A program made the translations under genes and the position numbers. Positions 1-8,741 of a stretch of 63,217 nt of DNA are shown here, in pieces; the first letter of the stretch is position 1, and every line of letters begins with the position of its first letter. The stretch spans positions 3,218 to 66,434 of the forward strand of contig WELA01012094.1 of assembly GCA_009602735.1 (NCBI GenBank), given 5' to 3'. Below the pieces are notes generated by a model that did no database searches, was not told where the DNA came from, and worked only from the letters and a program-made list of their open reading frames with translations. This DNA is from Mesotaenium endlicherianum (taxonomy: Eukaryota > Streptophyta > Zygnematophyceae > Zygnematales > Mesotaeniaceae).

Positions 1-344
1 ATAAAAGTATGTGACGCCCCTCCGTCAACAAATGCCCTCACCTTCCTACCTGCAATCGTGCAATGCAGTAGGATAGGGGGGACTGTCTTTTCCTGACTTT
101 CGCATTGTTCTCCTGACGTAGCAAAGAAATGTTGGACATCAGGTGGAACAAGAGCATCCAGAGTGTGCACTCTCTGGACGTCTATATTGCTGATGGTCTC
201 CTTTATCTGTTTGTCAGGCATGCATAGTGAATCCCGTTTAGCAGGACCCATAATACCTGCTACGAGGGCAGCTAGTGACGACTCACTATCTCTAGCATCC
301 TCACAGTCAGTAACCTGGATTACTGACTGTTGCTGTCTTTTAAA
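1..344 (-). CDS. pol: Protease / pol N-terminus of element E (partial)
   Basis: Minus-strand frame, open from the gag/pol overlap to the window edge, with no ATG of its own. It encodes an N-terminal extension and then the retropepsin start: the last visible residues include VRAFVDGGASHTF, a DGGAS version of the D-[ST]-G active site, with the catalytic Asp intact. The related fragment at 41230-41661 matches it closely but reads NGGAS. Pol lies in the -1 frame relative to gag and overlaps the gag stop, and a TTTAAAA heptamer lies at 338-344. RT, RNase H and integrase should follow outside the window. The role in a retroelement is cleavage of the Gag-Pol polyprotein. Confidence 0.8.
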
Positions 345-1798
345 GGCTGGTCTTTTCTCTCGACCTTAGGCAGGTGCTTGACCGGACACTGTTCTCTGTA
401 GTGGCCTTTCTGCTGACAATGGTAGCAAGTAGATTTTGCTGAGGCTGGTCTCGGCTTAGTCCTACCACCACCCCTTCCATAGCCACCTCGAGAGGGACCA
501 CCTCTACCTCTAGACTGAATAGCATTGTACTCATACTCATATTCATCACCCTGATTATCCTCAGCCTGGTCTCCTTCAACTGCATTGTAGGAACCGTGGG
601 GCTTTTTGACAATCTTAGACACCAAAGCGTTACTCTGGCGCTTGTGATTGAACTGCTGCTGATCCCAGGCGTCAGCATCCTGGATCAAGTCAGCCAGTTT
701 CTCATACTTTTTCTCAGCAAAATGACCAGAGACCTCGGATTTCAAGCCATACCTGAAGTATGCTATCCTATACCGTTCTGGCAAATCAGGCTGCTTCATC
801 ATGTTCTCTTGGAACTTTTGAGCAAACTCAGCAACTGAAGTGGTCTGCTTCAGTGTCAGGGAGATCATCGCATAGATAGCTTTCTCCTGCTGGTTGATGA
901 CATCAAACTTCTCATGCAACTTCTCGACAAACTCTACCCACGTAGGGTCACCGAGTTGCCGAGCCTTACGCTCTTCCTTCCAGTAAAGCCACCAGTCTGC
1001 GGCACTGCCTTTCAGTAGCGCACCGGTGTGCCTGACCTTCTCGTAATCTTGCAGTTCTGGGTAGTTCTCCAGCCACTGCTCAACATCCGCGAGAAACTTG
1101 ATCAGGTAATATTTTCTGTTTCCCTCAGGATCATAGTCCTGGGGAGGTTTCGGCTTGGGCTTACTAGGCCCTCGGCCACCACCACTAGTGGTGTGAGACC
1201 CCAGTTGGTCTCTGTCCCGGAGTAGGGACATTATGATTCTTTTGTCCTCCTGCTGGGACTGATACATGGTCGCCATTTGCGACTGCATCTGAACGAACAA
1301 TGCTCCCAAGTCTACATTTTGGGGTGGTAGATTAGCAAATGCAGCAGCAGCATTGGCATCTACTCGCTGAGTAGTGTCCTCAACAATCCCTCTTGCTCCT
1401 GCAGCAGCAATTCCTGCCGCATTCAGCCGGTCACGTATTTGACCTAGGGGTACATTGAGTTGTACGGCAGGAGGTGGGTTCAGAACATTGGCCCTTGATG
1501 CCATAAGTTCTTCAACAGTGCGCTCGTCAGCTGGCTGTCCTTCCCTCCTTTGTATATCTTCAGCGGCCTTTGCTACTTGTTCAGCTTCTAGTCTGGCTAT
1601 CTCCTCCTCAGCTTGCTGAGCTGCGACTGAGGCAATAGCAGCTGCCTCATCTGCAGCCTCCCTAGCTGCAGTATCCGCTACTGCTTCCGAATAGGTACGG
1701 TTTCCCGCTACATGGCTTTCCGCCTGGTTTTCGACATTCTCGTTATCCTGGTTCTCCATGTCTCGGGAGTTGCTAGTTTGAGACCTTGTCCTTACCAT
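320..1798 (-). CDS. gag: Gag polyprotein of Ty3 element E
   Basis: Uninterrupted 492-residue ORF. The first ~200 residues are Ala/Glu/Gln-rich and probably coiled-coil (run around residues 40-75). Residues ~235-390 match the retrotransposon gag capsid type (Ty3 gag: a WW-containing segment near ADWWLYW, then TSVAEFAQKFQ). An RG/GGY-rich basic tail precedes one CCHC zinc knuckle, CYHCQQKGHYREQC (~residues 456-469). The start ATG lies 22 bases downstream (element sense) of the primer binding site, the expected leader for this family. Gag forms the virus-like particle and binds element RNA through the knuckle. It ends in TAA about 18 bases past a -1 slippery heptamer. Confidence 0.9.
   Translation of the reverse strand: MVRTRSQTSNSRDMENQDNENVENQAESHVAGNRTYSEAVADTAAREAADEAAAIASVAAQQAEEEIARLEAEQVAKAAEDIQRREGQPADERTVEELMASRANVLNPPPAVQLNVPLGQIRDRLNAAGIAAAGARGIVEDTTQRVDANAAAAFANLPPQNVDLGALFVQMQSQMATMYQSQQEDKRIIMSLLRDRDQLGSHTTSGGGRGPSKPKPKPPQDYDPEGNRKYYLIKFLADVEQWLENYPELQDYEKVRHTGALLKGSAADWWLYWKEERKARQLGDPTWVEFVEKLHEKFDVINQQEKAIYAMISLTLKQTTSVAEFAQKFQENMMKQPDLPERYRIAYFRYGLKSEVSGHFAEKKYEKLADLIQDADAWDQQQFNHKRQSNALVSKIVKKPHGSYNAVEGDQAEDNQGDEYEYEYNAIQSRGRGGPSRGGYGRGGGRTKPRPASAKSTCYHCQQKGHYREQCPVKHLPKVERKDQPLKDSNSQ
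338..344 (-). other. Candidate -1 frameshift slippery heptamer TTTAAAA
   Basis: In the gag frame the codons read CCT TTA AAA GAC, so the heptamer T TTA AAA fits X XXY YYZ. Slipping back one base gives TTT AAA AGA CAG, which is the frame of the downstream protease. The gag TAA follows closely. I could not assess a downstream stem or pseudoknot reliably. Confidence 0.55.
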
Positions 1799-1820
1799 AC
1801 AAAGAAGACTGTGATAACTG

Positions 1821-1832
1821 CTCCGATACCAC
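1821..1832 (-). other. Primer binding site of element E (initiator-Met tRNA type)
   Basis: On the minus strand the 12 bases next to the LTR end read TGGTATCGGAGC, one mismatch from the plant initiator-Met PBS TGGTATCAGAGC. This fixes the element's orientation and the LTR edge. Confidence 0.8.
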
Positions 1833-1833
1833 T

Positions 1834-2552
1834 GAAATGAATCGACTTACCAAATAGGCGATTAACAATTAATAAAGATCTTTATATCAGCAAGTAATCT
1901 TTATGGTACTTTCCGTTAACTATTTTAACGGCAAAAGCAATACACTAGCAGGGAATAATACTCGTAAGTCAAATGCGAGTAAACTAGCATCAATGATGCA
2001 AATCAGTAAACTCATACATAAGCAAGGTTAGAAGACAGTGCGTATCAATGGCTTCTCGCCTTGGATTCAGAGTTCTCTCAGTAAGCTGTACAAGAGAGTT
2101 GGCCTCGTTTCCGAATGCCGAACTCGAGAGCAATGCCTAGCATATGTACATGGAATGAGTTTACTGTTCAACGGTCAGTGCGATGGCACCGCCTACCCGG
2201 GAGTTAACCACGTTGGTAGGACCTCGGTTAACCAAATCCACCGCCATCTCCCATCATCCCGAATAGCCATCCATCATAGGGATGTCATCTGGCCATTCAT
2301 CTAGCATATCGCACTTAGATGCATATCAAGGCAGTTCGCTGCTACCGAGTACGGAAGTCAGCTGGCTGTCAAAGAATGTGTGAGCAAGCTGACTTATATG
2401 GACTTTCAGCCTGCTGCTTTCGACTGAGTCATTAAACTGATAATTATGTAAAGTCCAGCAGACTGACTATTAACTAAAGTTCAGCAGGCTGAACTGAATT
2501 AACTATTATATTTAAATGAATATTATATCCACTAATATACTGATTCATTACA
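1834..2552 (-). repeat. 5' LTR of element E (719 bp)
   Basis: In element sense it starts TGTAATGAATCAG and ends ATTCATTTCA, with inverted TG...CA termini. A second copy of the family lies at 11338-12052. The right edge abuts sequence matching the methyltransferase-family gag, which marks the insertion point. Confidence 0.85.
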
Positions 2553-3650
2553 TCCATTTTTGTCTTGTTCTTCTGACGGACAAGATGCACATAGCAATGC
2601 ACTTTGAGACTGCGATCCACTGGGAATTGCTCTTCAAACAACTTAAAGAAACGATCCAGGCAATGATTTGGATCAAGCTGCTCATTCCCAACTTCCATAG
2701 CCTTTCGGGAACTAGCAGTACTTGCGCTCGACTAGCTTCGGTAGTGGCGCTATCGCCCTGCTGACCAATAAATGGTGCTGCTCTTCGTGTTGCTTCTTCT
2801 TGGGCATTCGCACTTTTTGCAGACAAATCTGCACACTCTTCGCAACTCTTCAACAGATCCATCGTCATCATTCTCACTAACGACCCTTTGCTGGCTCCTG
2901 TGAGCTATTACAATGCCTGTGTCAGATCTTGTGTTAATGTTGCTACGTCTACGCTCTCAACAGGTGCAATAAGCATTGCACTTTGTGAAGACAAAGCGGT
3001 CATCCAAGCTTTAGCAGCCTCTTCCTGAAAATTTCAAGTTCTTTTGCTCTCCAAATGGTTAAGGTTTTCTTCCTTCCGGAATTCGCAGTAGAGTAGCAAG
3101 GCGTCTTTATCCAAGTACTGAACAAGACTTATAAATGCCACAGACTGTGTGTAGGAAGCATCCTTCTGGATCTTCTCAAAGAAGTCTGCCCAATAGATCT
3201 CATCAAACTCTTCAAAAGTGAGATTATTACCGCCAGTTCATCCCCTGAAGCATGTTGTAGACAACTTGTACTTAGAATTCTTATCCCTTTCCTCAGCAGC
3301 CATCTCAAAAGGTGACCAATAATCACTGACTCATACCCAAGCGTCTTGTGCTTTGCCCAAATCTGGTGCAATGAAATGCTCGCTATGCAGATTCTCACCG
3401 TTTGCGGAGATTTGGCGAGACTTGTCTCCCGACGTTTGCTCTCTCCAGAGGTTGTCAGGTAGCTCAGAGATCTCACTCCTTCGTGAACTTTGGCTTCCAG
3501 AGGCTCCACGGGATGGTAGACTCTACCACTCCTCAATTGCATGAATGATTGGATTTCTCCCGGTCCCCTTCTAGGTTGAGCACCGGCAGCACTCACAGGC
3601 CTCAATCTCCAATGTGCTTGGGAATACTTTTTCATCTGAACCAATCAACT
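2553..3650 (-). pseudogene. gag: gag remnant of fragment D
   Basis: Broken gag homologous to elements A and B. Near 3540-3640 it shares the GAQPRRGPGEIQ stretch (B has GAQPGRGPGEIQ). Near 2550-2700 it shares DRFFKLFEEQFP and LKVHCYVHLVRQKN with B's RRFFKLLEATFP and LKVHRYVHFVRQKN. Frameshifts divide it into at least three frames and no intact ORF remains. The methyltransferase part is not present in the window for this copy. Confidence 0.75.
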
Positions 3651-4195
3651 AAAGTTCTCAGAAGTAGGACAGAAGCGTCGTACTTTTAAATAGGCTTTCG
3701 CCCAAGTTGAGAGTTGCACAAATGAACGACTTGTAAGTTACAGAAATCACGTCTAAGGAGATCAGCACAACAACACCAAGTTTCAAAGAAAATTGCCCAC
3801 CAGGGCTTTCGCTTATCCTAAGTAACCTGGAGCCTATGTCCCCTGAGGTGGCTGCTTTAGTCGTGTCAGCCTCACTGCAAGACCATGGCTGAGGTGGCCT
3901 TCCTATGCAACCACGGCTCTCTTGACCCTTGCCAAAGTGCCTACATAGTCACCGTCCTCCTACTTGGCATCTGCCAACGTGGTCCATTTGCCTGTCCCAA
4001 CATAGTCAGCTTTCCAGCAGACTTTGCTTTGTTAAAGTCCCACTTATCCCTGAGTGTCGGGATCGATTAACCAGTGACGCTTTCCGTGACTTGACTTGAC
4101 GTGACCATGTGCTTTTGTCAGTCAGATGGTCGGTGAGTCAACGCTGACTTTCCGTACCCGGCGGCCGTGACTTGCGTCACGCGTGCTGCGCCGTC
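2553..4195 (-). mobile_element. Fragment D: 5' part of a methyltransferase-family Ty3 element
   Basis: Minus-strand relative of elements A (22.7 kb) and B (46.3 kb). Around 4080-4195 it carries the reverse complement of the A/B leader (GACGG...CGCAAG...ACGGCCGCC, then GTTGACTCACCGACC), and toward 2553 it carries gag. It is cut at 2553 by the LTR of element E. The rest of D, if it exists, should lie beyond E to the left. The leader is shorter and more divergent than in A or B. Confidence 0.75.
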
Positions 4196-5126
4196 AAATC
4201 GATAGCAGTCTCTACAACGCCCGTGGTCCTCTATTGCCCTCAAGAACTGCTAAAGAATGCTAAAGAATGCTCAAGAAGGTAGATGCAGATATTTCGTGAC
4301 AGATCACGTGACGGGGCCTATTGGAGCTGAGTGGAGCAGAGTGGAGCGATTTGTGGACGTTCGTGCATATCTGGCAAACCCTGCCTCTAGGGCCGCAGAA
4401 TTTTACCCAGAATTTACTGAACTTTCATATTGTGTTGGCGCCAAAATTTGGGCGTCCCTATGAACCATCGATTCGATCTCAAGGACGCCTACGATGATCT
4501 TTAGAAGTTCGGAATTTATCAGCACCAGCTGTTGCAGACTGTAAGCCGGGGTAGGGCCAAGGCCAACCCAGGTTGACCCCAAGGTCCCGAGGCCCACCAA
4601 GGCCAACGCAGACCGCCCCAGACGGCCTGCCCCTCTCTGCCTGCTGCTCAATTTCGATCAGAAAACCAACTGCCCTCGTTCAATCGAGTGCAACCCTCGC
4701 CAACCCTCGCCAACCCTCGCCTGCCCTCGCCTAATAACGACGCAAATTTCTTAGGGGTTACCTTGGACACGCTTCACCAATTTGGTCTTGGGTTGTAACA
4801 GTGCGCAACAGAGCTCATGTAGTTCCTATTGTGCCCCAAAGAGACATTCTCTTGGGGAGCGAGAGTTGACTCGCGGTAGAGCGTCCGAGGCTTGGGTTCT
4901 TAAGGGCGTTCCTGTGCGGATTCTCCCTCGACTCCTTGCCCGCAAACTATAAATGAGGTACATTTATGTATTTCCTCTGTGGCTGACTTGAAGTACATTG
5001 GGTCGATTCTCTGATGCTTCCATGATTTCTTTGCTGAGTAGGTCAGCTTGTTTGTCTAAGCTTTATAAGCCTTCATTCGAAATTTGATTTAGATCCTTGC
5101 ATCTAAGTTTCGCCAATGCCTGCAGG
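4196..5126. other. Intergenic stretch, no gene recognised
   Basis: Between fragment D and the first host exon. It holds a short 10-bp tandem repeat and Pro/Arg-type GC-rich low-complexity sequence around 4540-4640. I see no conserved coding frame. Confidence 0.4.
4691..4730. repeat. 10-bp tandem repeat CAACCCTCGC
   Basis: Three exact copies of CAACCCTCGC followed by the variant CTGCCCTCGC. Simple minisatellite with no evident function. Confidence 0.85.
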
Positions 5127-6862
5127 ATGGAAGGTATTGAGACGAGTTCGGGAGTAGAGGAGCCGGGGAGCATGGCTTCTATTCAACTGTCAATAGGTAG
5201 AGAATATTCCCCGTATCGTCTTTTAGAATACGGGCAGGATAGGCGTCAGCCGGTTGATGGTAAGAAAGATGCCAGGTGCAGAAATATGGATCTCGATAGA
5301 CAGGAAAAGTTTTTGAGTATCTCTCATCCTGGCAGTATAATCCAAAGCGCGTTGGGGAGGACAGGGAAAGGACAAGGAGCCTCAGCGCCAAAGTACTTGC
5401 GTCCAGGCGCACTTGCTCTCTTGAGAGATACTAGTTTCACTGGAAGGCCATTGCACATGACAGGGCCGGGGCAGAAGCGGTCATTTTCTGATATAAGTGA
5501 GGCTTCGCATGGGATGCTCATAGATGGAGGAAGTTTAAGCGGCATGCACCCATGTGGTGGACAGGGAAACTTACATGATTCTCCTATTAATGGTCAACGA
5601 AAGAAGCACTTTGCTCCTAGGGCTAGTTATCAGGACTCGGGACCATCGCAAAGCATTTCTATGCCAGCAACTCCAGTCCGGTCATCAAATGAGAACCCAG
5701 AATCGTTATTGGAATTGATGCCATCGGAGCTGCTGGTATGATATCTGACAATCCTATACGCATCATTTCTATGTTCATCTGATACCTGGAGATGACATCA
5801 ATCAGTCAGTGGAATGTCCCTGTCCGTTTTTCCATGCTTCTTATTGTGCATCTTATTGTGCATTTTGGTAGCTGACTATGCTAGCGAGTGTAGTGGTTGT
5901 ATTCACGAAGAATCGTCCAAATTGTGCAGATACGGATCATATGCCATTTGCAGCATGATCAGCTACGTCCTCCATTTTTTGTGTGCAAGCGCCTTCGAGA
6001 AGCAGTAAGCATCTTAATATGCTCTCACCGAGCTGGTCTTGCTCTGTCCAATTTCATTTCATGTATAGCAGACTGACTGTAGGATTTTGGATTTTCTTCC
6101 CTCGCAAGCAAACTTTTTTTTTGGTCCACAGCTTGTAAGGCTGACTCAAAATATTGTGGCAATAAGCACAGTGTGCTGCTATGGGATGATGACCAAGTAT
6201 GGTCTGCTTCTGATGTCTGCTTATTTCCAATCTCAGGTTATGGTAGCGAGAGCCTTCCATTTCAATTATACTACTCCAGATCACAGCCGGCGGGACATCT
6301 CCTATGCCCGACTTCTCCGAGCATCACAATCAGTTTCTTTGACCAGGTAAAGGGTCTACCAAAAGTGATAGTGGGTCAATTGGGGGCATTTGAGTGTGTT
6401 TGTATTGCGAACGGGGGGATATTTGTGGGATGCCAGCATAACAAATTTCCGATACTGAGGGTCAAGATTCAGTATTTTATGCGCAAGTGTCTTGCTGTGA
6501 AAAGCGCTAAGGATGAATGCAGATACTTTTGTTTTGATGACTTGACTAATCTGAGCGTGTTACTTGTGATGTGCAGCATGGAAGCAGCTGTTATTGCAGC
6601 ACGAGCTGCTGAGGCCACAGGTTCAGGAATACTTGTGATACCAAGTGCACCTCGGCAACCTCCCCGGCCACCGGAGGCACGTCCTCTCCACGCAGAAATG
6701 AGACGAATTGCAGCTCCTTTGTTTCCTACCACTCCACGCGCTCGCAACGTAAGTCGTCCTCCGGGATTACCTAGGGCTCCTATTGGGACTGGCTCACACA
6801 GGGCTTTATTTAGCGTTACCGAAGAGGAGTTATGCAGGACAATGGAGAATCAAAGTATATGA
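5127..6862 (+). CDS. Unrecognised host gene, probably three exons
   Basis: Proposed exons are 5127-5735, 6237-6346 and 6577-6862. Exon 1 (203 codons from ATG 5127) ends at CTG/gtatga in phase 0. Exon 2 follows TTTCCAATCTCAG and ends at ACCAG/gtaaag with two bases left over. Exon 3 follows GTGCAG, completes a Ser codon and runs to a TGA at 6862. A GTAAGT donor at 6749 allows an alternative ending. The predicted ~335-residue product is rich in Ser/Pro/Gly in exon 1 (STPVRSSNENPESLL-like C-terminus), has an Ala-rich helix at the start of exon 3 (EAAVIAARAAEATG), and then a Pro/Arg-rich tail. No domain is recognised. The TGCAG just before ATG 5127 could mean a further upstream exon. Phase agreement across both junctions is the main support. 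Confidence 0.45.
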
Positions 6863-7985
6863 AGGTATAGGTTCCTGTGCAAACAATGCACCTTAAATGT
6901 AATATAGCATTTCGTCTGGCAAGTGGCTGCAGCCCCGAATGTGAGAGTTAGCTGCTGTTTTCATATATGGATGAGGCTTCTAGCTTTTAGGTTTGCAGGT
7001 GTTAAGAACCCCACTATCATTGCTCAGTGAATGCAGGTAAGAATGTATGCGACCAAAAAAAAATGTTTTTTATCAGAAGCCGAGTTAGATATAAGAATGA
7101 AGTAACTTTAGTGTCACAAATTAGGGCCAAAAATAGCTTGTATAGGTGCTAGATACGGATTTAGCTCTGCTGTGAGTCAGTGCAGGAGTTGTTGGTAGGG
7201 GGGTATAGGGCAGCGAAGGCTGGCTGCCTGAGTGCGGGAGAGCATGTGGCTTGCTGGTCTGGAGTTGGCATCATTTTTATGAGGTGCATACATAATTTTT
7301 ATGACTCTGCAAGTGCATGCTTTGTCGCTGTTTCTTTGGTGTCCTCAGGCTTCTGTTGTCATTATTGCGGTTAGAAGTTGACTATTTGTGCAAGTACTAA
7401 CTCCAGGGTAATGGGATCAGATCAGTGCTTGATGAGCTCATGAGTCGGCTAAATATTGTGAACAGTGTAGGTCTTTCCATTTGTGGGTCTTTTTTGACCA
7501 ATGTGAACAAGCAATCTTGTAGGGAGTGTACCAAATTTTTGATACTGGTGATTCAATGCTGTAGTAGTTGAAGAAGTAAAGAGAACTTCTGAGTGCCCCA
7601 CTCTAACAACAGGAGTCATGTTCTCACCAATAGGCATCCACGGGGTGCCTTATACATGTGATAGGAAGGACACTTTAATTCAATTCCACTATCTGCAGTA
7701 ACTGCAAATTTTTGGACCCAAAGGAATTGGTTGTAATGGCAAGGTCATTTATCCCTCCTGGAGGTAACAAGTATATACTGTGAAGCAAATGGAAGAGGTG
7801 ATGCCAGCAGCCACTTGGAGGGTTAGAGATGTAGCTTTGCATATGACCTAACCATCATAACATGACTCTAGCCGCTAACAACGTTGCTGATGGTAGTGAT
7901 TGTGTAGGAGATACTCCTATGCAAATTCAAAAAAATCAGCTCTTAGCCCTAAAGATCATGTTCCCAATGGCTAGTCACTCGCACT
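6863..7985. other. Non-coding stretch, nothing recognised
   Basis: AT-rich sequence between the unknown host gene and the retroelement remnant F. The first few hundred bases may be the 3' UTR of the preceding gene. No convincing ORF, RNA gene or repeat was seen. Confidence 0.35.
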
Positions 7986-7989
7986 TCTC

Positions 7990-8395
7990 AAATACGCTAA
8001 TCAGCACGGTCCAGAACTGACACTAACTAAGGGCGATTTGGTCAAATTGCATTCTCAGCACCTGTACCTGCTTGGTGTGGTGAAGAAAAAGCTTGATCCT
8101 GTTTGGGAAGGTCCATAATCGGTGGTGCGCCGTATCGGTCAGAATGCTTACAAACTGAACATGTCAGCAGAATACAGTCTTTAATGTCTTTTTCCTCGAA
8201 TCGTACGTCAAAGGTGACACACTGTTCACATGTCGGTTACCCGTCCAACCGAGACCGGTCCCCGCTGTCCGGGATGGTGACCCTAAGGAACGGTACGATG
8301 CCTCTGGGGACACTGGGGAATTTAAAGACCAGCTAACCAATGCCAAAGGGGCGTTAAAACGGTTCCACCTTTGGGCGGCTGGCACCCCTCCCTAA
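7990..8395 (+). pseudogene. Integrase C-terminus remnant of element F
   Basis: A translated frame starting near 7995 reads YANQHGPEL then TKGDLVKLHSQ and DPVWEGP, with VVRRIGQNAYKLNM after an in-frame TAG. This is the typical GDLV...GPF.V...AYKL layout of the Ty3 integrase C-terminal (GPY/F-type) domain. A frameshift follows near VFNVFLES. It then runs into a Pro/Asp-rich tail (PVPAVRDGDPKERYD) and ends around 8393. No catalytic core is present. It shows that the extra ORF downstream lies 3' of pol. Confidence 0.6.
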
Positions 8396-8445
8396 CTGTC
8401 ATTTCATTGGACATGGACAGGTGACAGGAGGTCCTGTCTCCATAT

Positions 8446-8527
8446 AAGTTGGAGGGGAATGTGACAGTTAGTGACAGATAGTGACAGTTGTGACAGGCAG
8501 CCCACCTTTAACATTAAGTTGGAGGGA
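8446..8527 (+). repeat. Two purine-tract-like 12-mers AAGTTGGAGGG(G/A)
   Basis: AAGTTGGAGGGG at 8446-8457 and AAGTTGGAGGGA at 8516-8527 repeat the 12 bases AAGTTGGAGGGA (11325-11336) just before the 3' LTR of F. Between them is a short run of GTGACAGT-like repeats. Confidence 0.6.
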
Positions 8528-8741
8528 GTGTCTTCCGTTTCGGGATCAGCCAGGCGCATTTTATAACATTCTACACACTCAACCTGCGCTCATACTAATT
8601 TTTTCTCTCTAACTCGATTCTCCCTTTCTCATTCACACAAGGTACTACACACTAGGGACTCTCCCTATCACGTTCTTTTTCACCACGGGCACTCAATAGC
8701 GGCAAAGTATCACACCCTCACTGACTGCTTTGTGTTTATGA

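Larger units (their letters stand above)
1..2552 (-). mobile_element. Ty3/gypsy LTR retrotransposon E, 5' part
   Basis: Minus-strand element entering the window from its right end: LTR (1834-2552), initiator-Met-type primer binding site, gag, then the start of protease/pol running off the left edge. The same LTR family recurs in plus orientation at 11338-12052 (element F), and E-family pol fragments recur at 36.7-38.05 and 39.6-41.66 kb. The LTR abuts sequence matching the gag of the methyltransferase family (D, from 2553), so E appears to have inserted into D. Its other LTR lies outside the window. Open gag and protease frames suggest a fairly recent copy. Confidence 0.9.

Noticed and set aside
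4841..4925. tRNA-like stretch (CGGTAGAGCGTCCGAGGCTTGGGTTC)
   Set aside because: Resembles internal tRNA promoter boxes, but no acceptor stem or T-arm pairing could be drawn.
5690..5740. F-box in the unknown host gene (LLELMPSELLV)
   Set aside because: Only the first ~10 positions resemble an F-box; the sequence after the splice does not continue the motif.
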